A DNA stretch of 29,567 nucleotides from Gammaproteobacteria bacterium (GTDB lineage Bacteria > Pseudomonadota > Gammaproteobacteria > Cardiobacteriales > Wohlfahrtiimonadaceae): positions 1-29,567 of the forward strand of contig BHEQ01000003.1 in the NCBI GenBank assembly GCA_003864535.1, in the 5' to 3' direction. This document shows positions 15,890 to 24,388 of this stretch, in pieces; the first letter of the stretch is position 1; every line of letters begins with the position of its first letter. Position numbers and translations under genes: made by a program. The notes under the pieces are model-generated. The model saw only the letters and a program-made list of their open reading frames with translations. It searched no databases and was not told the origin of the DNA.

Positions 15890-18721
15890 ATGCGTTTATT
15901 AACCCATCATGATCTTGATACCCACCGTGTTCGCTCTCAATTCACAAAATTGCAAAAGGCAATTGCGCGAGATGACTTTAAAAGCCCAAATCTTAAAAAA
16001 TTAAACCCAACATTGTATTGGCGGTTTAAATTAGACCAAACACATCGTTTATTGGTGCAATTTGTAACTTATAATAATATTACTGTATGTTTAGCATTAG
16101 AAGTTATTTTAAATCATGATTATGCTAAATCAAGATTCTTGCGAGGGGCGCAATTACAATGGGATAAGATTGATATTGATGACGATAGTGCGGACACTGA
16201 AAATCTATCAAGTGATACTTTGCGCTATATTCATCCTAAACATAATGAGTTTCATATTCTAGATAAAGTTTTAAGTTTTGATGATGCGCAAGAAGCGGTA
16301 TATAACACGCCAGCACCACTTATTTTAGTGGGTTCTGCTGGATCTGGAAAAACTGCTCTAACCTTGCAAAAATTAAGACAAGCACGCGGTAATGTTTTAT
16401 ATGTAACTCAATCGGCTTTTTTAGCACAAAGTGCGCAAACAATGTATTTTTCTTATCATTATGAAGATGAAGATCAAGAGCCTGTTTTTTTAAGTTATCG
16501 TGAATTTATTGAAACATTGCAAATTCCTAAAGGACGCGAGTTAGGTTTTGGTGAATTTTCAGGGTGGTTTAGTCGTCATAAACAATCTGTTAAGAAATTA
16601 TTATCCGAGTTAGATGCACATGCTTTATTTGAAGAGTTTAGGGGTGTTATTTCTAGTTCTGCAACAGGAATTTTAAGCCGCAAAGATTATGCAAACTTAG
16701 GGGTACGTCAATCTTTATTAGCAAGCGAACAGCGAATGGCTGTTTACGATTTATTTGAAAAATATCGCACTTGGCTGGCAGCAGAGAACTTATTTGATAT
16801 CACTTTAGTGACGCATGAGTGGCAAGATAAAGCAATCCCATCTTATGATTTTATTGTTGTTGATGAGGTGCAAGATTTAACTAGTGTTCAGCTTGCATTG
16901 GTATTAAAAACCTTAAATAAAGCTGGGCAATTCCTGCTTTGTGGTGATTCAAACCAAATTGTCCATCCCAACTTTTTCTCGTGGTCATCTGTTAAAACTT
17001 TATTGTGGCAAGATAAGGCTCAATCACAGCAAGTTTCTGTATTACGTGCTAATTTTCGTAATGGAAAAGCGGTAACAGAACTTGCAAATACACTTCTTAA
17101 GATTAAACATGCACGCTTTGGCTCTGTGGATAAAGAGACTAATTTCCTAGTCGAGGCATCTTCAAATCAAACTGGATCTGTACAGCTATTGGCTGATAAA
17201 GAGGCTACACGCAAAGAGTTAAATACCAAAACTCGTAATTCTATGCATTTTGCAATTATAGTCTTACGTGATGAAGATAAGGCCGCGGCACGGATACAAT
17301 TTCAAACTCCTCTAGTTTTTAGTGTCCACGAAGCGAAGGGATTAGAATATCCTAATGTTATTTTAGTTGATATTATCTCAGGACAGCGTGCCAAATTTTT
17401 AGAGATCAGCACAGGTGTAAATCCAGATGACCTATTATGTGATCAATTAGATTATAGCCGCGCACGTGATAAAACAGATAAGTCTCTGGAGATATATAAG
17501 TTTTATATTAATGCGCTATATGTTGCATTAACCCGCGCAGTTGATAATTTATTGATCGTTGAACGCGATTTTAATCATCCTTTGTTAAACTTGTTAAATT
17601 TGCAGACCTCTGAGGCTATGATTACCCAAGCCAAAGCATCAAGCCAGCAAGAATGGGCACAAGAGGCACGCCGCCTTGAATTACAAGGAAAGCAAGAACA
17701 AGCTGATGCAATTCGTAAAAATGTGCTTAAAATAGCCAAACCTTCTTGGCCTGTTTGGGATGAGGCTGCCATTTGTAACATATTGCCAATTGCTTTAGCA
17801 GAAGGACAAATATCTAATAAGCCACGCCAGATCTTGTTTGACTATGCGGTATGGCATGGACAAACCGAGTGGATTTTTGACTTGATGAGAAATAATAAGT
17901 TTACACCTGCAATAGAGATACTAAAACCTGATTCCTATGTACGCGTTGATTATGATCATGCCCATGATGCGCTACAGGTTCAATTTACTAACTTATGCCA
18001 ACGCCATGGCAAGCCCTATGCGGCACATAATTTTAAGGAAATATTGCACCAGTGTGATCAATTTGGTGTCGAACATCGTACTTTATTTAATGCCACACCT
18101 TTGATGATGGCAGGATTTTGTGGAAATATTGCGCTAATTAAAGCATTAATTGAGCGTGGTGCAAGTATTCATACGCGCGATCATTATGGGCATTGCGCTT
18201 GGGATTACGCACTTGTGCGTTATTTTCATGATGATAGTATTTATAATAATGAAAAATATCGAATAGACATACTTTATCAGCTACTTTCACCACCTTTTAT
18301 TGACTTGCAAGTTAATGGACGTTTAGTGCGCTTAGAGCGTCATCAAGGAGAATATAGTTATTTTAATCTTATGTTGATTCAAAGTAAAAGGCGCTTTAGC
18401 TTCTTGCTTAATAATCCTGATAATCTAAAACTTTTATTAAAAGGTTATTCTGCTGGTTACTTAGAGGATTTTATATCATTACTTCCTGATGATGTAGTTG
18501 CATTTAACCGCCGTAAACGTAGTTACATTAATCATATTTTAGCGCGTGCCGAAAAATCAAGTAATTACAGCCCTAGTCGCCAATTATGGGTGCGCGTAAA
18601 AACAGGCTATTACATATTAAATAAAGATATTCTCTTGCGTGAACATAGCGATGCTCCCTGGATTAAACTTGAGGAATGGATCAATCAAAGTTTTATTTAC
18701 TCAAGTAATAATGTAAGTTAG
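15890..18721 (+). CDS. RelE/ParE-like domain + UvrD/Rep SF1 helicase + ankyrin-like C-terminus
   Basis: 943 aa from the ATG at 15890; the frame is open upstream to a TTG at 15797, but only this ATG places the first domain cleanly. Residues about 4-84 resemble a RelE/ParE toxin fold (KKLNPTLYWRF, THRLLVQFV, then ALEVILNHDYAKSRF). The SF1A helicase has Walker A GSAGSGKT (148-155), DEVQD (325-329), GDSNQ (352-356), RANFRN (386-391), HEAKGLEYP (480-488) and YVALTRA (544-550). A charged helical linker follows, then at least one ankyrin-like repeat (TPLMMAGFCGNIALIKALIERGASIHTRD, about 736-764) and about 180 residues I do not recognise. No antitoxin or partner gene adjoins it; iolR is convergent 12 bp away. 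RelE-like/UvrD fusions occur elsewhere in bacteria with no settled function. Confidence 0.82.
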   Translation: MRLLTHHDLDTHRVRSQFTKLQKAIARDDFKSPNLKKLNPTLYWRFKLDQTHRLLVQFVTYNNITVCLALEVILNHDYAKSRFLRGAQLQWDKIDIDDDSADTENLSSDTLRYIHPKHNEFHILDKVLSFDDAQEAVYNTPAPLILVGSAGSGKTALTLQKLRQARGNVLYVTQSAFLAQSAQTMYFSYHYEDEDQEPVFLSYREFIETLQIPKGRELGFGEFSGWFSRHKQSVKKLLSELDAHALFEEFRGVISSSATGILSRKDYANLGVRQSLLASEQRMAVYDLFEKYRTWLAAENLFDITLVTHEWQDKAIPSYDFIVVDEVQDLTSVQLALVLKTLNKAGQFLLCGDSNQIVHPNFFSWSSVKTLLWQDKAQSQQVSVLRANFRNGKAVTELANTLLKIKHARFGSVDKETNFLVEASSNQTGSVQLLADKEATRKELNTKTRNSMHFAIIVLRDEDKAAARIQFQTPLVFSVHEAKGLEYPNVILVDIISGQRAKFLEISTGVNPDDLLCDQLDYSRARDKTDKSLEIYKFYINALYVALTRAVDNLLIVERDFNHPLLNLLNLQTSEAMITQAKASSQQEWAQEARRLELQGKQEQADAIRKNVLKIAKPSWPVWDEAAICNILPIALAEGQISNKPRQILFDYAVWHGQTEWIFDLMRNNKFTPAIEILKPDSYVRVDYDHAHDALQVQFTNLCQRHGKPYAAHNFKEILHQCDQFGVEHRTLFNATPLMMAGFCGNIALIKALIERGASIHTRDHYGHCAWDYALVRYFHDDSIYNNEKYRIDILYQLLSPPFIDLQVNGRLVRLERHQGEYSYFNLMLIQSKRRFSFLLNNPDNLKLLLKGYSAGYLEDFISLLPDDVVAFNRRKRSYINHILARAEKSSNYSPSRQLWVRVKTGYYILNKDILLREHSDAPWIKLEEWINQSFIYSSNNVS

Positions 18722-18733
18722 TTATCATCTATT

Positions 18734-19618
18734 TTAAATCTTCTTATGCCTAGCTTGATCCTGCTCAATCTTTGCGGCATAAGTAATAAATAATCCCTGC
18801 GTAAAGCTCATTAAGCCTGCAATTACGCGAAATGAATAAACTTCTTGCTCTTTTATTTTTATAATATGGCTTGAAAGCTTAGCTAATGGGGAGAGATAGC
18901 TATCTGTAATAAGTAAGATTTTAGCTTTATTTTTATGGGCGGTTTCAATAACTATCTGAGTTTCTTTTGCATATGGTTGCATACTAAAGGCGATAAGTAA
19001 ATCATCAGATTCAATACTATGGACTTGAATTGCGCCCATTGCCCCCATGCCATCAACTAAAAATGTTTTTTTCTGCAAATGATGTAATGAATAGGCAAGA
19101 TAACTGGCGATAGGAAACATGCGGCGCACACCAACAATATAAAATGCTTGCGCTTTGAGCATCATATTTAGAGATATTTCTAACTCATCAAGCAATAAAT
19201 TAGCTTTGATATCGGCAATACCTGCCTCACAATGAGTTAAGATATTAATTATATTTTCAGCATCATGCATCTTTACATCTTGACTTAAAGCATTTTGAAT
19301 GCGCGTATCATATTCATGCGCGGTATTAGATAAATAGCGTTGCTTAAAAATTGCTTGCATATCAGAAAATCCCTTAAAACCAAATCTCTGCGCAAAACGA
19401 ATAATGGTTGAAGGTTGGACGCTACAGCCATCTGCGAGCATTTGAATTTTAAGTACGGCGATATTATCTTTATTTTCTAAAACGTATTGTGCGACAATTT
19501 TAAGCTGGTTGGATAAATCTTCATACTCATCAATTATGCGCTCAAGAAAGCTTTGTACCTGCTCAATAGCAACTTTTTCCAAGTTTTTGAGGTTACTTTT
19601 TTTTGATTTTGATCTCAT
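18734..19618 (-). CDS. iolR: RpiR/MurR-family regulator, probable iol repressor
   Basis: An N-terminal HTH_6 domain (about 20-90; LADGCSVQPSTIIRFAQRFGFKGFSDMQ) and a C-terminal SIS sugar-phosphate-binding domain (about 130-260; AFYIVGVRRMF, SIESDDLLIAFSMQPYAKET, ILLITDSYLSPLA). 294 aa. It is divergent from iolB across a 249-bp gap that holds two GAA-N6-TTC boxes; Sinorhizobium meliloti IolR, of the same family, is reported to use GGAA-N6-TTCC. The natural inference is repression of the iol operon and itself, relieved by a pathway intermediate. An AGAGGA site precedes the ATG. The symbol is by context. Confidence 0.85.
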   Translation of the reverse strand: MRSKSKKSNLKNLEKVAIEQVQSFLERIIDEYEDLSNQLKIVAQYVLENKDNIAVLKIQMLADGCSVQPSTIIRFAQRFGFKGFSDMQAIFKQRYLSNTAHEYDTRIQNALSQDVKMHDAENIINILTHCEAGIADIKANLLLDELEISLNMMLKAQAFYIVGVRRMFPIASYLAYSLHHLQKKTFLVDGMGAMGAIQVHSIESDDLLIAFSMQPYAKETQIVIETAHKNKAKILLITDSYLSPLAKLSSHIIKIKEQEVYSFRVIAGLMSFTQGLFITYAAKIEQDQARHKKI

Positions 19619-19691
19619 GATGATCCTCTGTATATTTGTTTATCTAAAAATTTAATTATATCAAAAAAACATTCAAGTTAAATATAATATA

Positions 19692-19716
19692 GAATAAATA
19701 TTCCGAATAAATATTC
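19692..19716. promoter_or_regulatory. Tandem GAA-N6-TTC boxes, probable IolR operators
   Basis: GAATAAATATTC occurs at 19692-19703 and again, identically, at 19705-19716, with centres 13 bp apart. Each has perfect 5-bp arms (GAATA/TATTC) around AA. The pair lies in the divergent iolR-iolB gap, 74 bp from the iolR start and 151 bp from iolB. Confidence 0.6.
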
Positions 19717-19867
19717 TATATTTATAATAATTTAGAAAAAATATTCAAAAAAAGATTGCCTTTTATTATTAATTGATTAAACTATAAAAAATATCAAAAA
19801 TGTAACACTGAATCTGTATAAAAAAGTCATCTAAGAATTAACCTAAACTTACATTAAGGAGTTTTCA

Positions 19868-20728
19868 ATGAATATGATTTTAAAAAGCCCCGAGATCGAT
19901 CCTGATAATAATGCCCAATGTTTACATAAAATCACTCCTTTGAGCGCGGGGTGGAAATATGTTGGATTTGAAGCATATACTCTAAAATCAGGCACAGTAT
20001 TTAACTGGTCTAGTGAAGAGCGTGAAGCTTGCGTGGTCTTATTAACAGGTTCAATTCAAATAGTTACAAATGATCATGCGAATAATAATAATAATAATAT
20101 AGATACGGGCGTTTTAATAGGGCGTGCCAGCGTGTTTGATAAAACGCCACCACATGCCTTATATGCGCCGCATAAAACTAAGATTAAAATTAGCGCCCAT
20201 ACAGATGCACAAATTATTATTGCGACCGCCCCATGTTATGGCACGCATCCTGTCCGTTATATCGCGCCACATCAAATGCAGCAAAGTGTGCGCGGTTGCG
20301 GCACTAACACGCGGTATGTGACTGATATTCTGCCTGATTCTTTAAATGCTGCGGATCATTTGCTTGTAGTTGAAGTAATCACGCCCAGCAGCCATTCATC
20401 AAGCTATCCACCGCATAAGCATGATCAAGATCGCGTTGATGAGCATAATAATTTGCTTGAAACTGCATTGGAGGAGACTTATTTTCATAAAGTTAATCCT
20501 GCACAAGGATTTGTTTTTCAAAGAATTTATACAGATAAAATCAATGGTATTAGAGAGATTGATCAAGCATATGCGGTTGAATGTAATGATGTAATTCTTG
20601 TTCCTAAAGGATATCATCCTGTTATTGTTCCACATGGATATGAATCTTGGTACTTAAATGTAATGGCAGGGCCTACCCGAAAATGGCAATTTCATAATGA
20701 TCCTGAGCATGAATTTTTATTTAAGTAA
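19868..20728 (+). CDS. iolB: 5-deoxy-glucuronate isomerase
   Basis: Isomerises 5-deoxy-D-glucuronate, the product of IolD, to 2-deoxy-5-keto-D-gluconate, the substrate of IolC. A bicupin: the second cupin carries the metal-binding SSYPPHKHD (178-186, with H183 and H185), E-rich LEETYFHKV, and YHPVIVPHGYESWYLNVMAGP near the end. The first cupin has GWKYVGFEAYTL and GSIQI. 286 aa is slightly longer than typical (about 270), partly through a run of six asparagines (N72-N77) in a surface loop encoded by (AAT)6. AAGGAG lies seven bases before the ATG. First gene of the iol run. Confidence 0.94.
   Translation: MNMILKSPEIDPDNNAQCLHKITPLSAGWKYVGFEAYTLKSGTVFNWSSEEREACVVLLTGSIQIVTNDHANNNNNNIDTGVLIGRASVFDKTPPHALYAPHKTKIKISAHTDAQIIIATAPCYGTHPVRYIAPHQMQQSVRGCGTNTRYVTDILPDSLNAADHLLVVEVITPSSHSSSYPPHKHDQDRVDEHNNLLETALEETYFHKVNPAQGFVFQRIYTDKINGIREIDQAYAVECNDVILVPKGYHPVIVPHGYESWYLNVMAGPTRKWQFHNDPEHEFLFK
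20081..20098 (+). repeat. (AAT)6 microsatellite in iolB
   Basis: Six AAT triplets encode the asparagine run N72-N77. Slippage would add or remove residues without a frameshift. Confidence 0.9.
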
Positions 20729-20778
20729 AACATACATTATGAAATATCTGTTAATTAATTTATAACTTTAATCAATCA

Positions 20779-20828
20779 CATCAAACAATATCAAATAACA
20801 TTAAACAACATCAAATAACGCTAATCAA
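20779..20828 (+). repeat. Five degenerate 10-bp repeats in the iolA leader
   Basis: Units CATCAAACAA, TATCAAATAA, CATTAAACAA, CATCAAATAA and CGCTAATCAA run head to tail up to the AGGA site of iolA. They contain no G until the last unit, so the leader would be unstructured, and the 10-bp period is close to one helical turn. Confidence 0.75.
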
Positions 20829-20839
20829 CAGGAATCAAT

Positions 20840-22333
20840 ATGAAAATCATTCAACATTTTATAAATGGGATCGAACAAGCGCACGCACAGCCTTCAATGA
20901 ATATTTATAATCCTGCAACAGGGCAGATTTGCGCAAAATTAGCTTTGGCAGATCAAGCTGATATTGATCTTTGCATCAATACGGCACAAGCGGCGTTCCC
21001 TGCATGGCGTGATACCTCACCGCTGCGCCGTTCACGTATTTTGTTTAAATTTAAAGCATTATTGGAAGATCATGCGCAAGAATTAGCAACGCTAATCACG
21101 AATGAACATGGCAAAGTTCATTCAGATGCCCTCGGTGAAATCACACGTGGGATCGAGGTTGTTGAGTTTGCCTGTGGGATTCCATCTCTTTTAAAAGGTG
21201 ATTATTCAGAACAAGTAGGCACTGGGATTGATAGTTTCTCGCATCGCCAGCCTCTAGGTGTTGTCGCAGGTATAACCCCATTTAATTTTCCCGTAATGGT
21301 ACCTATGTGGATGTTTCCTGTTGCTATTGCTTGTGGCAATACATTTATCTTAAAACCATCTGAAAAAGATCCAAGTGCTGCATTATTTATTGCGAAGTTG
21401 CTAAAACAAGCTGGACTTCCTGATGGCGTATTTAACGTCCTTCAAGGAGATAAATTAGCTGTTGATGCGTTAATTAATCATCCTGATGTTAAAGCACTAA
21501 GTTTTGTTGGATCAACTCCAATTGCGGAATATATTTATGTCCAGTCAGCGAAAAAAGGCAAGCGCGTTCAGGCTTTAGGCGGTGCTAAAAATCACATGGT
21601 GATTATGCCTGATTGTGATATTGATCAAACCATAAGCGCGTTAATGGGGGCAGCTTATGGCTCAGCTGGGGAGCGGTGTATGGCGATTTCAATTGCCGTA
21701 GTTGTTGATCCAAATCCAGCATTTGCAGATAGCGTAATTGAGCATTTAGTTAAGCAATTATCGAGCTTAAAAATTGGTGATGGGCATAATCTTGAAAATG
21801 AAATGGGGCCATTAGTCACGAAAGAGCACCTTGAAAAAGTAATTAATTATGTGAATATTGGCGTAGCAGAAGGCGCTAAGCTTATTGTTGATGGTAGAAA
21901 AATTGATATTGCCGAGCAAGGTTACTTTATGGGAGGCTGCTTGTTTGATGCAGTAACTGAGTCTATGCAAATCTATAAAGAAGAGATTTTTGGACCTGTT
22001 TTAGGGATAGTTCGTGTTAAAACGCTCCAAGAAGCAATTGATTTAATTAATCGACATGAATTTGGAAATGGCACGGCTATATTTACCCAAAGTGGTTCTG
22101 CTGCACGTGATTTTGCCCATAAAATTGAAGTTGGAATGGTTGGTGTGAATGTTCCAATTCCTGTACCGATGGCATTTCATAGTTTTGGTGGCTGGAAGCG
22201 TTCTTTATTTGGGGATCAACACATGCATGGTGATGAAGGTGTGCGTTTTTATACACGCTTAAAAGCGGTAACAACACGCTGGCCTACAAATAAAGCTTTG
22301 TTAGATAATCAATTTATTATGCCAACCTTGTAA
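20840..22333 (+). CDS. iolA: Malonate-semialdehyde (methylmalonate-semialdehyde) dehydrogenase, CoA-acylating
   Basis: Last step of inositol breakdown: oxidises malonate semialdehyde to acetyl-CoA, with CO2 release and NADH. ALDH superfamily, MmsA/IolA branch: ITPFNFPVMVPMWMFP (145-160) with N149, cofactor block LKPSEKDPS (171-179), nucleophile C280 in SAGERCMAIS, and the glutamate of KEEIFGPVLG (about 382-391). 497 aa is standard. MmsA of valine catabolism is nearly indistinguishable by sequence; the flanking iolB and iolC decide the role. Confidence 0.94.
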   Translation: MKIIQHFINGIEQAHAQPSMNIYNPATGQICAKLALADQADIDLCINTAQAAFPAWRDTSPLRRSRILFKFKALLEDHAQELATLITNEHGKVHSDALGEITRGIEVVEFACGIPSLLKGDYSEQVGTGIDSFSHRQPLGVVAGITPFNFPVMVPMWMFPVAIACGNTFILKPSEKDPSAALFIAKLLKQAGLPDGVFNVLQGDKLAVDALINHPDVKALSFVGSTPIAEYIYVQSAKKGKRVQALGGAKNHMVIMPDCDIDQTISALMGAAYGSAGERCMAISIAVVVDPNPAFADSVIEHLVKQLSSLKIGDGHNLENEMGPLVTKEHLEKVINYVNIGVAEGAKLIVDGRKIDIAEQGYFMGGCLFDAVTESMQIYKEEIFGPVLGIVRVKTLQEAIDLINRHEFGNGTAIFTQSGSAARDFAHKIEVGMVGVNVPIPVPMAFHSFGGWKRSLFGDQHMHGDEGVRFYTRLKAVTTRWPTNKALLDNQFIMPTL

Positions 22334-22379
22334 AAACAAAAATCAAATAAAAATCAAATAAAAACAAAAAGGACACATA

Positions 22380-24371
22380 ATGCAAATAGATCAAGCAAAA
22401 AAATTAGATCTTATCTGTATCGGTCGCGTTGCCGTAGATTTTTATGGTCAACAAATTGGGGCACGTTTAGAAGATATGAGTAGTTTTTCTATGTATTTAG
22501 GCGGATCTTCTGGCAATGTAGCGTATGGAACAGCTGTTCAAGGCTTAAAATCAGGCATGCTTGCGCGTGTCGGTGATGAACATATGGGACGGTTTTTGCG
22601 TGAGACATTACAATCAGTTGGCGTTGATACTGAGTATCTGATCACCGATAAAGAGCGTTTAACGGCTCTGGTAATTTTGGGAATTAAAGATCAAGATACT
22701 TTCCCACTTATTTTTTATCGTGATAATTGTGCCGATATGGCGTTGCATCCTGATGATATTAATGAAGATTATATCGCCTGCGCGCGTGCAATTGCAATTA
22801 CTGGAACTCATATTTCCCATCCAAATACGCGTCTAGCTGTTATAAAAGCTTTGGAATATGCGCAAAAGCATGGTTTAAAACGCGCACTTGATATTGATTA
22901 TCGTCCTGTTTTATGGGGATTAACCGCTCTTGGCGATGGTGAGACGCGCTTTATAGAATCGCGCATGGTCACAGAACAATTACAAGAGATTTTGCATCAT
23001 TTTGATTTAATTGTCGGGACTGAAGAGGAATTTCATATTGCTGGAGGAAGTACCGATACACTACTTGCTTTAAGCAATATCCGCAAAAAAACACAAGCAG
23101 TTCTCGTATGTAAACGCGGCTCACAAGGATGTTCTGTATTTGAAGGAGAAATTGATAAAGTTTGGGATAAAGTAATTTTACATACAGGCGTGCGTGTAGC
23201 TGTATTAAATGTGCTTGGCGCGGGAGATGCGTTTATGTCGGGCTTATTGCGCGGTTATTTAAATAATGAGAGCTGGGAGCGCGCATGTAGTTATGCGAAT
23301 GCTTGTGGGGCGTTAGTTGTATCGCGCCATGGCTGCTCACCTGCGATGCCAACTAAAATAGAATTAGATGATTATTTAAAACGCGCCGATGTTATTAAAG
23401 CACCCGATAAAGATGCGCGCTTAAACCACTTACATCGGGTAACGACGCGCAAGCAAAATTGGGACGAACTGTGTATATTTGCTTTTGATCACCGTAAACA
23501 ATTACTGGAAATGGCAAAAAAAGCGAATGAGCGCGAATTTACGCAAAATAATCAAAATCAAAATCAGGATCATAATCATAATCCTGATCAAAACCCAAAA
23601 AATGAACAGCGGATTTCATCTTTAAAATTATTATTGTTAGAAGCTGCACAGCAAGCGGCAATTGATGCTGATATCTCAGGAAAAAGTGGCATTTTAGCTG
23701 ATACAACTTATGGGCAAGATGCGTTAAATAAGCTGACAGGGCAAAAATGGTGGATTGGGCGCCCGATTGAGTTACCAAGCTCACGTCCTTTGCGCTTAGA
23801 ACATGGCGATATAGGCTCTCAATTGATTTCCTGGCCGCATGAGCATGTGGTTAAGTGTTTGATATTTTATCATCCAGCGGATGCGATTAGTTTACGTGCT
23901 GAGCAAGATTATCTAATTAATGAGGTTTATAGGGCTTGTTGCTTATCTGGACATGAGTTATTAATTGAGATTATATTGCCACTTGATCATCCAGATCAAA
24001 ATCAGTCCCATTATGCTGAGATAATTGAGCATATTTATCAACAAAATATATTACCAGATTGGTGGAAAATCCCTTCGCTTGAAACGGTAAATCTTAATAA
24101 AATAAGCCAAATTATTGAAGATTACGATAAAGATTGCCGTGGTATTTTGATTTTAGGCTTAGATGCACCAGCGGCAATCCTAAAAGCTGGCTTTGCAGCA
24201 GCTGCGTCTGTCCCAATGGTAAAAGGTTTTGCAGTAGGACGAACTATTTTTGGAAAACCTGCTCAAGCGTGGCTTTATAATGAAATTGATGATAAAACGC
24301 TGATAGATCAAGTTAAAAGAAATTATTTAACTTTAATTGGATACTGGCGTGAATATCGTCCTGCAAAATAA
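22380..24371 (+). CDS. iolC: 5-dehydro-2-deoxygluconokinase fused to DUF2090 (IolC with aldolase-like domain)
   Basis: Residues about 10-335 form a PfkB/ribokinase-type kinase: CIGRVAVDFYG at the start, GGSSGNVAYG (41-50) and the anion hole/base LGAGDAFMSGLLRG (279-292, D283). It phosphorylates 2-deoxy-5-keto-D-gluconate. From about 350 (RVTTRKQNWDELCIFAFDHR) to the end is a DUF2090 domain, widely annotated as the 2-deoxy-5-keto-gluconate-6-phosphate aldolase half; it would replace IolJ and yield dihydroxyacetone phosphate and malonate semialdehyde. No separate iolJ is present. A polar run of Asn/Gln/Asp/His at 389-411 interrupts the second domain and looks like slippage-expanded sequence. 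663 aa. Confidence 0.93.
   Translation: MQIDQAKKLDLICIGRVAVDFYGQQIGARLEDMSSFSMYLGGSSGNVAYGTAVQGLKSGMLARVGDEHMGRFLRETLQSVGVDTEYLITDKERLTALVILGIKDQDTFPLIFYRDNCADMALHPDDINEDYIACARAIAITGTHISHPNTRLAVIKALEYAQKHGLKRALDIDYRPVLWGLTALGDGETRFIESRMVTEQLQEILHHFDLIVGTEEEFHIAGGSTDTLLALSNIRKKTQAVLVCKRGSQGCSVFEGEIDKVWDKVILHTGVRVAVLNVLGAGDAFMSGLLRGYLNNESWERACSYANACGALVVSRHGCSPAMPTKIELDDYLKRADVIKAPDKDARLNHLHRVTTRKQNWDELCIFAFDHRKQLLEMAKKANEREFTQNNQNQNQDHNHNPDQNPKNEQRISSLKLLLLEAAQQAAIDADISGKSGILADTTYGQDALNKLTGQKWWIGRPIELPSSRPLRLEHGDIGSQLISWPHEHVVKCLIFYHPADAISLRAEQDYLINEVYRACCLSGHELLIEIILPLDHPDQNQSHYAEIIEHIYQQNILPDWWKIPSLETVNLNKISQIIEDYDKDCRGILILGLDAPAAILKAGFAAAASVPMVKGFAVGRTIFGKPAQAWLYNEIDDKTLIDQVKRNYLTLIGYWREYRPAK
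23544..23612 (+). repeat. Asn/Gln-rich low-complexity tract in iolC
   Basis: Degenerate six-base units such as AATCAA and CATAAT encode about 23 residues made almost wholly of N, Q, D, H, P, K and E, early in the DUF2090 half. The surrounding sequence resumes a normal domain pattern at SSLKLLLLEAAQ. Confidence 0.75.
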
Positions 24372-24388
24372 TAATGAGGTATAAGTTA

